Assembly (NCBI GenBank): GCA_964016875.1
Contig: OZ024719.1
Coordinates: 34,272,679 to 34,336,678, forward strand
Source: Fallopia convolvulus
Taxonomy: Eukaryota > Streptophyta > Magnoliopsida > Caryophyllales > Polygonaceae
Reading direction: 5' to 3'
Length of the DNA stretch: 64,000 nt
In this document: positions 37,449 to 49,174 of the stretch, piece after piece
How the letters are laid out: every line of letters begins with the position of its first letter
How positions within the stretch are numbered: position 1 is the first letter of the stretch
Made by a program: the position numbers and the translations under genes
The notes under the pieces: generated by a model
What the model was told of the DNA's origin: nothing
Seen by the model: only the letters and a program-made list of their open reading frames with translations
Databases searched by the model: none

Positions 37449-37819
37449 TGATACGTGATTGCCCCGAGATTGCTCCAAGTTGATCGCGTATATGACCTCA
37501 CAAAATCCCAATCTTGCCTAGTAAACCTGAAATCAAACCAAATATGCTGAAAAGGACGAAACTTATGGTACAAGTAATGAAGAACGAATCAGAAACTAAA
37601 TGGAATGAAGGTGTATTTCGACTAGATAGAGCTTCTCAAAGTGATAGTTCAATTGAAAGGCTCTAACACTATTTCAATAGACAAACTAGTTGAGATCTTA
37701 AACAATACTACTAGAACAACCAAATTGATGATTCTAAGAACTCGAAACTAAAATTGAACACGAGAATGATGAAGAACGATTGAATGTATGAAGCAAACGA
37801 GATTATGAAATATTTTAAT
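37449..37819 (-). repeat. TR-GAG-type LTR, left half (split by Tat element)
   Basis: Begins TGATACGTGATTGCCCCGAG, matching the terminus of the LTRs at 41343 and 44775, and follows them at a distance (CAATCTTGCC, TAGTTCAATTGAA..GGCTCTAAC). It is interrupted at the target duplication TTAAT by the Tat element and resumes at 53670. Confidence 0.7.
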
Positions 37820-38584
37820 TGATGAAACCCGAAATAACAGCTACGAGACAAGAAACAAGATTATTATATTTGAGTGCAAACACTTGCTCCTTTATTTATG
37901 ATTTTTCCGTGGTAGCGAGGTTACAAACCTACGAGGTTGATGTACAACTTTGAGAATCACACCTAGACCTCCTACAAGGTTCCGAGATCGCACCTAAATG
38001 TTGCGAGGTCGATTCTAGGGCGAGGTAGATTAGAGGGTATGATGTAGAGAGTTTTGTGAGTCTCTGTAGTGAGGTTTTAGGCGTGAACGAGGTCCTTGCG
38101 CGACTTTGGGGTCTTTTTGTGGGTTTCTCCTGTCTGTAGCGAGGTCTTTTGACGATGTTCCTATCACGTCGATCTTTAACAAGCAAGAGAGTTCTTGAGT
38201 TCAAGTGGTTTTTCGACCCCCTCTTCCTACGAGGTTCTTCTCTATTTATAGAGAATTGGGGGGCCGAGTTTAGGCCAATGTTCGATGTGGGATGCCCGAA
38301 ATAAGGGTTTTTGGTTGGTCCGCGAGTGAGGTCACTTGTGATTGGTTTGGGAGTGAGGTTGCTGGTGATTGGTTCGGGAGTGAGGTCGCTTGTGATTGGT
38401 TTGAGCGGGCGGGTGTATTAGTAGAGTCGGTGACGAGGTCGAGACCTCGTCCCGGAATGTTGAGAGACCTCGCATCCGTCGGGAGTTTTGTTTTTAAATA
38501 ATCGGACATGGACGTGGGTCCCTAAATTGCCTGTGGGGGTCCCTCTGGGCCCACTTTTTGCTTTTACTGTTTTGGACATCATCA
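37820..38584 (-). repeat. 3' LTR of Tat element
   Basis: 765 bp, nearly identical to 52912-53669; the right copy lacks a few bases near 53276. It contains the 18-bp palindrome ACGAGGTCGAGACCTCGT at 38433-38450. Confidence 0.95.
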
Positions 38585-38848
38585 CAACCCCATGGCCTGG
38601 GGGCCTCGCCCCGAGGGCCGCAGGGCATAAGTTCCCTGGATCCGCGAGATGCGGGGTGTTTTTAGAGGTTATGAAGTTCTCGAGGTTGGGAGGGCGCTTT
38701 GCGAGGTGTGAGGCTCTGTACTTAGGTGTTCTTCTTGTTCTGCACGGATGAAGATTCTTGGGCCTTTTCGCCATACCTTGCTTAGTGGGCCGTCCAGGTG
38801 AGACAGGCTCAAAAAGCCTTTCGGGAGTGGGGAGGCCCAAATCTGCTC

Positions 38849-38856
38849 TTTATAAG
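38849..38856 (+). promoter_or_regulatory. Possible TATA box of the antisense extra ORF
   Basis: TTTATAAG lies in a pyrimidine-rich context (CACACGCCTCCCCCTCATCT follows about 20 bp on), some 1.2 kb before the first ATG of the plus-strand ORF. A good splice donor AAGTAAGTTC follows at 39021-39030, so the leader may be spliced. Confidence 0.35.
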
Positions 38857-41342
38857 GGCGTATTTCACACGCCTCCCCCTCATCTTCTCTTTCCAACATT
38901 TTCGCTCCTTCTCTCTCTTTATCTCTTCGGTTTCTTCTGAGCGGTTTCTCCAGACGGTTTCCGACGAGCTTTTTGCCATTTGCTAGTTGCGCCACCGCCT
39001 CTCGTTTGCTGACCTTAAACAAGTAAGTTCTTGATATTCTTCTTCATGTCTTTTGGTATTTTTTTCCTTTGATTCTTCCTTTGTTCGCTTTTTGCCCCGT
39101 GTTTTGTAAGGGCGACGGTGTGTCGCCCGGTGTTTCGTGCCGGTGTCACGGTGGCAAAGCGGCGGTGGCAGGGTTGTGTGTGTTTTTTGGCGTTTGCCCT
39201 TGTCATTTTTCTTTGTTCTTTCCTTGTTTCATTTTGCATCTGGGTGGGTGTTGGTGATTTCTGGGTGCTTCTTTGTTGGCGGCGCGGCGGTGTTGGGGGT
39301 GGTTCTTGCTCTGTAGTGCCCTTGTTTCCTCTTGGTTTTTCTTCTCCTCCCCTTTCTTTTCATTCTTCTTTTCTTTTTTGTGTTACGCTTCGGGGGGCGG
39401 TGTTGCGGCGGTGAGACGGTGGTGAGACGGTGGTGAGGGGCGGTCGCCGCCGTGAGGGTACCGCTGGGTTTTTGGTTTTATTGCTTTTCTCTTTTTTTTG
39501 GGGGGGGTGGCGGTTAAACTTCCGCTTCTCCGCCCACCACTTTTCGAATTTCGAAAACCCTCGGGAGCCCAAACGTCATGATGTCTGATTGACGGGACGT
39601 TTGGGCTTCCACCGCTGGCTTCCACTGTTGGTTGGCCTTCTTTCTCTTTCCTTTCTTTTGGCGCTTCAAATTCTTCTTTGCCGTCCTATCCTTTCAGAGT
39701 AGCTCGTAGGATGCCACGTGGCCTTTTCCTCTACGACCTCGCGTTGCTTTGTCCCCCCCGAGGTTGCGATCTCGTGCTTTTTCCTTTTCGAGGTTATGAC
39801 CTCGTGCTCTTTTCTTTTCGAGGTTATGATCTTTGTGCTTTGATCTCGGGCTCGACCTCGTCCTTCCTTCTTTCCCGGGGTCATGATCTCGTTCTTCGAT
39901 CTCGGGCTTGACCTCGTTCTTCCTTCTTTCACGGGGTCATGGTCTCGTGTTTTTCTCTTTGGTTGCCTTGCCCTTAGTGTCTTACTGACCTTTTCTTTTC
40001 CAAGTGCTAGCTTTTCGCGGCCTGGACGTTGTCTTTTCATGCCTAGGAGAGCCTCCGCGAGCCCACCGCCCGGCTTTGTCTTTAATTTTCAAGAGAATTT
40101 CTATCAGGAGGTCTCCGAATCTGTAGGAAGTGTAGAGCCTAGTGACTCTCAGAACCCAAGTTCCCCTTCGTTGGTTTTCAGCGAGCCCTCATCCAGCGAC
40201 TCCGCTGTTTCGATCAATTTGTACTTCCCCCGTCTGCGCATATATTCTGGTGTTGAAATGGCTTCCTCTTCCTCTCTTGATGTGATCGCCGCCGAGGTCG
40301 AGGCGAGGTTGGACGCGGCAATTGCCTCAGCCTCGGCTGCGTACGTGCCATCGAGCTTCCCCGAGGCCTATATTACCGATGTCGTGTCCGACACTCCTGT
40401 CGTCCTCGAAGAACGGATTCCAATGAGCCCGAGCACTCCCGAGGCCTATCTGTCCGAGGGGGTGGCCACCGATCTGAAACCGGACGACCTCGCGGACATA
40501 GCTAAGGACTTCCCCTGGCCCGAGCGAGTCGAGCTGGCACTGCCAGAGGAGGAGGGGCGACCCCTGACGTCCTATGAGGGGTGTGCGGTCGTGCACCTCG
40601 TCAGTCTCCAAGCGGGCTTTAGGCTGCCCTTGGCCCAGCACATCGTTGATTTCTTGTGGGCCATGGGCGTCTGTCCCGCCCAGTTGTTCCCGAATGCCTG
40701 ACGGTTGTCGTGTGCCTACACAATTCGAAGCCGTGAGCTTCTGGACGAGCCGAACCTCAATGATTTGTCGGCGTTAGTCTTGGTGAGGAGAGAACCTCGA
40801 TGTTCCCTGGTCAACCTCAGCACGCCGAATGTCAAAATCATCACGACCCAGTCGAACGTCGGGACGTGGAAACCTAAATGGTTTTTGGTCCGAGACCTCA
40901 GCGGGAGATACCTTAATTTCCCTGTGGCACCGGGTAACTACGAGAGATGCGTGTGCCCGTACAAGGTCGCTGAGTTCCAGGCACTCAAGGCTCGGTACGC
41001 CACAACGTACCAAGCGCCATACGAGCGTTACCTTTCTCAGGACCGGCTTGAGCGGGCCGGGCTGAGCCTCAGTTTCCCTCCTCGCGAGGGTGGAGAGGGT
41101 ATTTTATTACTATTATTTCTCTGATTGCTTTCCTTTTTCTCGTAAGGTTACGAGGTTATAAACCTCATTATATTTGTTTTTGACCTCGTCTTAACCTGCT
41201 TTTTCTTTTTTACCCCTTCCTTCTTGACAGTGGATCTTCTGCACGCTCTTACCGCGAAGTCGAAGGGGAAACATCCTTTGACTTCAAGTTCCAAAGCTCC
41301 TGCTCCTCGGGTTCTCAAGGGGATTTCAATTAACGAGCCGAG

Positions 41343-42529
41343 TGATACGTGATCGCCTCGGATTACTCCTCAGAAACCTCGTATTTGACCACACAGGAAC
41401 CCGATCTTGCCAGCAATTATGATTCAAACCTACAAAGGCTTTCAAAGTAAGAAACTTGCGATCCAAGTAACACAAAGAACGAACTGAATTTGAATGATTG
41501 AAGTCGATTGGATAATTGAAGAAGTCAACTTTGATAGTTCAATTGGATTGGCTCGATCGCTAAATCCAATTGATTAACTAGAATGATCTTTAACAATCAA
41601 TTCTAGAACAATCTAAATTAACTAGATCAATCAAACAATGAAGAGAGAGAAAGAGAGTCGAATTCTGTGATGAACGAATGAATATGATGAATCTCGAAAT
41701 TGCAACACACACACAATTATTTTTGAGACCAAGGACTAGATAAACCTTTCTTAGGGTTTATCTAATCTCAAGCTGATTTTTATTGAATGAAAATGCAAAG
41801 TATAAATAGAGAATACAAAAGCTAATCCTTGGAGAGCAAGGCAACTAGGAGGATGGCCCTATAGATAGAAGATAGCCTCTTATCTTGCTTCCAAAGATAT
41901 AATAAAATATCTAATTAAATCTATCTATATTCCCTTAAATAAAATAAATCATAGCTGATTTATTTATTTAAGGAAACAGCCTAACAAACTAAAAATATCT
42001 CTAACAAACTAAAAATATCTCTAACAACCAGGAGAGAGAAGATCAACCAACTAACATAAGCCTATTGGCTGATTTCTCTACATTATTAAAATAAATAGAA
42101 ATCGTTCATAATAAAATAAATAAGATATTTAAGATTCCCGTAAGACTTGAACAACTCTCAGTAAAACCCAGTTTTCGGCCCTTTACTGTTAGATTCTGAA
42201 TTTGAAGTAAATTACAAAGTTGTAGAACTTTTAATTATCTTTCCAACGAGTACTTATCGGACTCGAGATGAATTTTCTATCCCAAGTTATGACCAGTTTA
42301 CTGAGCATTGTTTTCCATTTGACGGACTTCTTACTTTCCGAACTTTTGTGACTTGATTCTCTTCCTTGCTGGCCTTGGACGCCATGGATGGATGTTTTGA
42401 AGAGATAGTATCAAGTCCATGAACACCTCTTTAAATTTGAACGCTCTTGACCTTAGGAAAGGTCTCGGTCTTGACCTTCTAGACACCTTCTTTTCAACTT
42501 TAATCTTCATGGTCCTTTTATCGCTATCA
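41343..42529 (-). repeat. 3' LTR of gag-only element
   Basis: 1187 bp, closely matching 44775-45971. It contains the minus-strand coding tail ...PWRPRPARKRIKSQKFGK, which is also present in the other LTR, so the downstream gag-frame ORF ends inside the LTR. Confidence 0.93.
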
Positions 42530-43425
42530 TTCTCCCCCACTTGACCTCGAATCGTCCTCGATTCGAAGTTGCATGTAAAATTAAGAGGAGAAAAATCTTG
42601 AAATTTTGGAAATACTAAAGGCACCATGGTTAGTATAGAAGGTTTTGGAGCAAACATAGTTGATGGACGACATTGAATCATCTCTTGAACATTAAGGCTC
42701 TCTTTGACAAAGACTTCATTTGAGAGATCCGTTTCTTCCTCCATGCTCGTCCCTTGAATGATTTCTTCAGCTGGCACCTCCTCCTTGAAACCTTCCTCAT
42801 CAATATGGCTTTGAAGATCACATAGGAGGTTACTTTCTTCTTTAGAGGTCTCTTGGCTATGTGGGGTTATAACTTTCTCTTCTTGAGTGAACGTTCCTGG
42901 TTTTGGTGAGTCAGAAACTCCCAATTCCTACAAAAAGGAGTTAGTATCTAAACCAATAGAAGAAAAGTTAAAATTGTACCTCATTTGACTAGAATTAGCC
43001 AAAGCCTCCTTAGTCAAGTACAAAGACTCATACTTGTGATTCAAGGATCGGGTTGGAGCTCTCTTTTGGCAAGCAGGAGCACAAACTTCCTTATAACGTC
43101 TATGCAACTTTTCATCAATTGTAACATAGATCTTTCGCATTACAAACTTCATTTGATCCCATGTTGTAATTGGAATCAAGCCTTGACGTCTTCTAGATTG
43201 ACATATCCATAACCAAAAGGAACGGGCAGAACCAACAAGGTAGTTAGTCACCCATGGAAGGATATCCCATTCATCATAACCATAGCAGTCAAGGTAGTAA
43301 TCAACAGCTCGCTCCCATGCCAAATAATCATTCGGTCCATACTCTCCAGAAAAAGGCTCAATCTTTGGAGGTCTTTGTACCCTTGGAGTTGGTGGAATAT
43401 CATGAACGGGATCACACCAATACAT
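42331..43425 (-). CDS. Gag-like protein of the gag-only element, one in-frame TAG
   Basis: The first part (43425-42928) starts MYWCDPVHDIPPTPRV and carries a retrotransposon gag core: FSGEYGPNDYLAWERAVDYY, then WVTNYLVGSARSFW and TWDQMKFVMRKIYV. Gag packages element RNA into virus-like particles. A single TAG at 42928-42930, preceded by a T-rich CCTTTTTG, separates it from an acidic Glu/Ser-rich part in the same frame (42927-42331) that runs through the polypurine tract into the LTR. The TAG could be a simple mutation, a read-through site, or part of a 3' splice site (TTTTTGTAG). No zinc knuckle is seen. Otherwise open, which suggests recent selection or recent insertion. Confidence 0.7.
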
Positions 43426-44337
43426 CTTAATCCTGAAAACAAAGCAATAAAACGAGAGAGAGTATTGTGTTCCAAAAGTAAATCACACAAGCAATACCAC
43501 ACCTTAATCAAGCCAAAACTTGCCTCAAAGCAATTCAATCAACTTAATTCAGTTTTTGGGCTGATTTGAGGGAGTAGAATGGGTAGATATAGTGTAGGTA
43601 TGGAATACTAATGATAAATAAAGGAAATATGCAGCTTAAGCAAATGGCAAGTATGCAATAAGACAAGCAATGCAAATAATCCCTCTATGAGCTCTAAAAC
43701 ACATGCAATCTCTCAATTGACTCTATGCAAGTTAATAAAGCCAAATTTCAGCATGCAAGGACAGAAAATATGGTAGGCTAAGTGACTTTTATTTCGTCAC
43801 TCTTTTCTTCAAAGTGATTTCTACTTAGCTATTTTTTTTAAGCAAGCAGTCACTAGGGTTGAAAGTGGCTTAAAATTAGCTGGGGTAGATCACTTTTCTT
43901 TTCTGTTTTTTTTTTTGATTTTATGCACAAACTACTCTTGTGCTATAATGAAGAAACAAGCAAAGCAATGCAACAATGCAAAGGACGAAATTAAAAGGGT
44001 ATACTTGACTGGTTTTTTTTTAACTAAGTGATTTTTGCTACCAATGAAACCAACTAGAAGCCAAATTAATAAAAAGAAGAAGGGGTAGGTCGAATTGATG
44101 GGATGCAATGACAGAAATCAGCAAGTATTAATCAAGCAATATGAATCGCAATCAATCATGCAACATGAATGAAAACTCATAAAACTGTGGGAAAACAATT
44201 GCTAATCTAAATTGCAATACAACTCAACCAATTCAGCAAATAAACATGCACAAATCCCATAAAAATCTCCTAATTGGTTAATTGCTTGGAGGGCAAGGAA
44301 CAACTAAGGGATTTAGGGTTTGGGAGATCAATGCTGA

Positions 44338-44500
44338 ATTCTAGGGTTAGGGTTAGGGTTTCGGCTCTAGGGTTTGGGAGGATTAGGTTTAGGGTTCGGT
44401 CGAGGGTTGGGATTAGGGTTTCGAACACTAGGGTTAGGGTTAGGGTTTCTCGCGAATTTTAGGGTTTACGAGAATAGGGCGATTAGGGTTTAGGGTAGGC
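44338..44500. repeat. Telomere-like TTTAGGG/GTTAGGG cluster in element leader
   Basis: The plus strand contains repeated AGGGTTAGGGTTAGGGTTT and TTTAGGG-type words, irregularly spaced with other sequence. It lies in the untranslated leader of the gag-only element, between its primer-binding site and gag. It is not a pure telomere array. Confidence 0.75.
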
Positions 44501-44774
44501 AGAATGGGGTGGGGTTGGTGGTGTTGGTTTCGTCTGGTGGTGGGCAGTGGTGCGGCTCCAAAGAGCGACACCAGTTGGTGGTGTAGAGTGGTGGTGCGAG
44601 GTGGTGGTTGGCGGAATTAGGTGGTGGTTGTGGAAACATTCAGTCTTTGGATCTCAAAAATAGTAACTTGGTTAAAGGTTCAAACTTTGGGATCAAAAAC
44701 TGAATTAAATTAACTAGAAAGCAAATTAAGGAAAGAAACAATTACTTGGCGAGACGCTGGATTATGATACCACT

Positions 44775-45971
44775 TGATACGTGATCACCTCGGATTACTC
44801 CTCAGAAACCTCGTATTTGACCGCACATGAACCCGATCTTGCCAGCAAATCAATTCAATCCTACAAAAGCTTTCAACTTTAGAACTCCTTGTGATGCAAG
44901 TAACAAACTGATTTGAATGATGGTGAATTTGAATGGATCGAAGTTGATAGGATGATTCAAATAGATAGTTCAATTGAATTGGCTCTAACGGTAAATTCAA
45001 TTGATGAACTAGGATCGATCTTTAACAATCAACCTAGAACTAAACTAGATGAATAACTTATCAACACAATCTGAATTTTCGAAAATAAGAACACGAGAGA
45101 GAGAAAATTCGAATTCTGGTGATGACGATCTCGAGATTGCAATGCACACAACACAATTGTATTTTTGAGCCCAAGGACTAGATAAACCTTTCTTAGGGTT
45201 TATCTAATCTCAAGCTGATTTTTATTGAATGAAAATGCAAAGTATAAATAGAGAATGCAAAAGCTAATCCTTGGAGAGCAAGGCAACTAGGAGGATGGCC
45301 CTATAGATAGAAGATAGCCTCTTATCTTGCTTCCAAAGATATAATAAAATATCTAATTAAATCTATCTAGATTCCCTTAAATAAAATAAATCATAGCTGA
45401 TTTATTTATTTAAGGAAACAACCTAACAAACTCAAAATATCTCTAACAAACTAAAAATATCTCTAACAACCAGGAGGGAGAAGATCAACCAACTAACATA
45501 AGCCTATTGGCTGATTTCTCTACATTATTAAAATAAATAGAAATCGTTCATAATAAAATAAATAAGATATTTAAGATTTCCGTAAGACTTGAACAGCTCT
45601 CAGTAAAACCCAGTTTTCGGCCCTTTAATGTTAGATTCTGAATTTGAAGTAAATTACAAAGTTGTAGAAATTTTAATTATCTTTCCAACGAGTACTTATC
45701 GGACTTCAGATGAATTTTCTATCCCAAGTTATGACCCGTTTACTGAGCACTGTTTTCCATTTGACGGACTTCTTACTTTCCGAACTTTTGTGACTTGATT
45801 CTCTTCCTTGCTGGCCTTGGACGCCATGGATGGATATTTTGAAGAGATAGTATCAAGTCCATGAACACCTCTTTAAATTTGAACGCTCTTGACCTTAGGA
45901 AAGGTCTCGGTCTTGACCTTCTAGACACCTTCTTTTCAACTTTAATATTCATGGTCCTTTTATCGCTATCA
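44775..45971 (-). repeat. 5' LTR of gag-only element
   Basis: 1197 bp copy of 41343-42529. The string AAGTATAAATAGAG at about 45240-45253 is TATA-like on either strand. Confidence 0.93.
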
Positions 45972-47384
45972 CCGAGCTCGCAGGTGAGGACGGGCACAAT
46001 GCAGCTGAGACCTGTCCCACCAACGACCACGGCAGGGGGGGTTCCGCCCAAGGGGAATGTTGCGAGGGCGTCGCATTGGGACGTCGCGGGGCCGCCCCAG
46101 GGGGAAAAGAGGTCCGAGGGGGACTTGCCAAGAGGGGCTACTGCGAAGGTGCCCTCCCATCCTCCTCGGGGGTCTGACGACAAGGTCGGGCGGAAAAGGA
46201 AGGACGCGGAGTCTCCTTCTGGGGAAAGGAAGAAGAAGTCCCGGGCGGGCGACCATCCACGAGGTCAGCGGGGGCTGGACATCATCCCTGCCTTCGACTT
46301 CGAGGGGCGAAGTCGCGAGGTCGAAGGCCCCCATCTCGCCAGGTTTCACTGCCCCGGGCCCATCAGGGGGGCCCCGTTGACGTGGAACCGGGGGGACTAC
46401 AAGGAGCAGGTTGCTTGGGCCAACAACCTCACCGAGGCGGCGCTCGACGATGAGGCTGCCCGGTACTCGGCCATGGTAAGCTTTTTGTTTTTGCGTGTTT
46501 AATTCCTGTATCTTTCTTGTTTCTTTTCTCACCCTCCTGTGAATTTGCAGCACACCTTTTTTGATAATTACAACCGGAGTCGCATCGCCCTCGCCCACTC
46601 GAGGATGGACAAGATGGAAGCGGCGCTCCGGAGCCGCAGCGAGGTGTGCGAGCGACAGGCCAAAGAGCTGGCCGAGGTCGCGGAAAGGTCCAAGGCCGCG
46701 GAGGCTGCGGCCTAGAAGCGGGTCGAGGCTGCGGAGGCTGCGGCGAGGGAGGAGGTAAAGGCGGCGAAGGACGAGGTGAAAAGGGCGAAGGAAGAGGCCT
46801 CTGTTATGCGGGGCGAGGTTGAGGGGCTTCGGGGCAAGCTCTCCGCTGAACATGAATTCTTCAAGGCGAAGGAAGCGGAGTTTCTGAAGGCCGAGGAGGA
46901 AATCCGGCGCCTCGAGGGGCGTATTGTTGAGCTCAACGAGGAGGTTGTTAACGCGGGTCCCAGGTATGTGGACTCGGAGGAGTACAAGGCGGAACTGGAG
47001 GAGAGCGTGAGGAAAATGTTCCACCAGGCGGTCCGCATGGGCGTCAAACAGGAGGTGGCCAAGTATGGGCACCTCGACCCCCAGATTGTCTTTTTCAACC
47101 CCAACTATAATGAAACCATGGGGGAGCTGGGGTCGGAGGATCCCGAGGGGGAATGCGAGTTCTTCCTCAATGAGGACGAGACCGTGTCCAGCACCGCGCC
47201 CCCCGAGGTGGAGCTTACTGGAGAGAAACCGGAGTTGACCTCCACGGGACCTCAGCCCGTGACCGAAGCGCCCGCGCCTCTTGCCTCCGCCGCCCCTGTT
47301 GAAGCCTCCGCTGTCCCTGCCGAAACCTCCAAGGGCGGAACCATTGATCTTACCGGTCCTGAGGCTGAGGACTCGAAGAAGTGA

Positions 47385-47756
47385 AGACCTCTTCTCCTTT
47401 TTTTTTGGTGGTGGCCCCACGGGGTCTGTAATTAAAACATCTCTATCTTTTTCTTTTTTTTTTGGTTTGGGTGACCCTACGGGGTCTGTAATCAAAACAT
47501 CCTCTTCTTTATGTCTTGTGTTACTTTCTTTTCCTATGCTTGTTCGTTTGTTTGTTTGATTTTCTTGCGTACCGTCCAACCCCATGGTTCGAGTGTCACA
47601 TCTTTTGTGGGGCTCGGACCACACCGGGCGTTGTAGTCTTGCGACGAGGTCGTGAGCCTCTGTTCGGACCTCGTTGTTCTAGAAGTTCGTTCCAACCTAA
47701 AAATAGACGTCCGCGAATCCTGGCGTCTTAGGGGGTCCACGAACCTCGTTCGTATC
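47385..47756. other. Post-ORF region with 60-bp imperfect duplication
   Basis: Two imperfect copies of CC(C/T)ACGGGGTCTGTAAT(T/C)AAAACATC, each followed or preceded by a T run, lie at about 47410-47455 and 47470-47512, just after the extra ORF stop. They may contain its polyadenylation region. No gene. Confidence 0.45.
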
Positions 47757-49100
47757 CCAAGCGGGAAGCGAGTGGTGGACCTTTTCAACGAGATTCTCCA
47801 ACCCCAAGCGGGAAGCGAGGGGTGGAACTTTTCAAGGAGATTCTCCAACCCCAAGCGGGAAGCGAGGGGTGGACCTTTTCAACGAGATTCTCCAACCCCA
47901 AGCGGGAAGCGAGGGGTGGACCTTCTCAACGAGATTCTCAAACCCCAAGCGGGAAGCGAGGGGTGGACCTTTTCAACGAGATTCTCCAACCCCAAGCGGG
48001 AAGCGAGGGGTGGAACTTTTCAACGAGATTCTCCCACTCCAAGCGGGAAGCGAGGGGTGGACCTTCGCGACGAGATTTTCCAACCCCAAGCGTGAAGCGA
48101 GGGGTGGACCTTTCCAACGAGATTCTCCAACCCCAAGCGTGAAGCGAGGGGTGAACCTTTTCAACGAGATTCTCCAACCCCAAGCGGGAAGCGAGGGGTG
48201 GACCTTCTCAACGAGATTCTCCAACCCCAAGCGGGAAGCGAGGGGTGGAACTTTTCAACGAGATTCTCCAACCCCAAGCGTGAAGCGAGGGGTGGACCTT
48301 CTCGACGAGATTTTCCAACCCCAAGCGTGAAGCGAGGGGTGGACCTTTTCAACGAGATTCTCCAACCCCAAGCGGAAAGCGAGGGGTGGACCTGTTCAAC
48401 GAGATTCTCCAACCCCAAGCGGGAAGCGAGGGGTGGAACTTCTCAACGAGATTCTCCAACCCCAAGCGGGAAGCGAGGGGTGGAACTTTTCAACGAGATT
48501 CTCCAACCCCAAGCGGGAAGCGAGGGGTGGACCTTCTCGACGAGATTTTCCAACCCCAAGCGTGAAGCGAGGGGTGGACCTTTTCAACGAGATTCTCCAA
48601 CCCCAAGCGGAAAGCGAGGGGTGGACCTTCTCAACGAGATTCTCCAACCCCAAGCGGGAAGCGAGGGGTGGAACTTCTCAACGAGATTCTCCAACCCCAA
48701 GCGGGAAGCGAAGGGTGGAACTTTTCAACGAGATTCTCCAACCCCAAGCGGAAAGCGAGGGGTGGAACTTTTCAACGAGATTCTCCAACCCCAAGAGGGA
48801 AGCGAGGGGTGGACCTTCTCAACGAGATTCTCCAACCCCAAGCGGGAAGCGAGGGGTGGAACTTTTCAACGAGATTTTCCAACCCCAAGCGGGAAGCGAG
48901 GGGTGGACCTTTTCAACGAGATTCTCCAACCCCAAGCGGGAAGCGAGGGGTGGACCTTCTCAACGAGATTCTCCAACCCCAAGCAGGAAGCGAGGGGTGG
49001 AACTTTTCAACGAGATTCTCCAACCCCAAGCGGGAAGCGAGGGGTGGACCTTTCAACGAGATTCTCCAACCCCTGGCGGGAAGCGAGGGTGGGACTTTTC
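47757..49100. repeat. 47-bp minisatellite, ~28 copies, inside Tat element
   Basis: The unit AAGCGGGAAGCGAGGGGTGG followed by ACCTTTTCAACGAGATTCTC and CAACCCC is 47 bp. Starts at 47761, 47808 and so on to 49030 keep phase exactly, and the last unit is slightly shortened. Variation is mostly GGGAAGCG/GTGAAGCG and CCTTTTC/CCTTCTC. Since 47 is not a multiple of three and the unit has almost no stops, long open frames appear in several frames on both strands. None is evidence of a protein. It lies between the extra ORF and the end of integrase. Confidence 0.97.
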
Positions 49101-49174
49101 AGGGAGGGAGCGTTTTTAGAAAAGCCTGCAATCCTTTATTTACCAACTGTGAGGAACAACGAGGTTTCGACTTT

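Larger units (their letters stand above)
41343..45971 (-). mobile_element. Gag-only LTR retrotransposon (TR-GAG type)
   Basis: LTRs at 41343-42529 and 44775-45971, with ends TGATACGTGATC...CGCTATCA, are flanked by the 5-bp duplication CCGAG (41338-41342 and 45972-45976). The polypurine tract AAGTGGGGGAGAA (minus) abuts the left LTR, and TGGTATCATAATCC (minus) near the right LTR is the likely primer-binding site. The 2.25-kb interior encodes only gag-like sequence and no protease, RT or integrase. It inserted into the extra ORF of the Tat element. Confidence 0.93.
40039..47384 (+). pseudogene. Tat-element extra ORF, gypsy-type Transposase_28-like domain plus coiled coil
   Basis: Start ATG at 40039 (MPRRASASPPPG). 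A Ser/Glu-rich N-terminus precedes a domain (about residues 155-330) like the plant 'putative gypsy type transposon' family (PF04195-like), with DLADIAKDFPWPE, GFRLPLAQHIVDFLWAMGV and PAQLFPNA. A TGA at 40699-40701 sits where that family has tryptophan, and the same frame continues to about 41090. A probable intron follows (donor near 41092, acceptor TTCTTGACAG at 41221-41230). The frame is then interrupted by the LTR element at 41343-45971 and resumes to 46476. A second intron (GTAAGC at 46477, acceptor TTTGCAG near 46550) leads to a Lys/Glu/Ala coiled coil, with a TAG at 46713-46715, and an acidic tail ending at 47384. Function unknown; it may encode a trans-acting protein of the element. 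Confidence 0.72.

Noticed and set aside
45969..47624. 551-codon open frame on the minus strand
   Set aside because: It is antisense to the plus-strand extra ORF and its GC-rich codon pattern, covers its introns, and matches no motif. It is a compositional shadow.
47757..49100. Could the regular repeats be a CRISPR array?
   Set aside because: Units are contiguous with no unique spacers, and the context is a plant retrotransposon.
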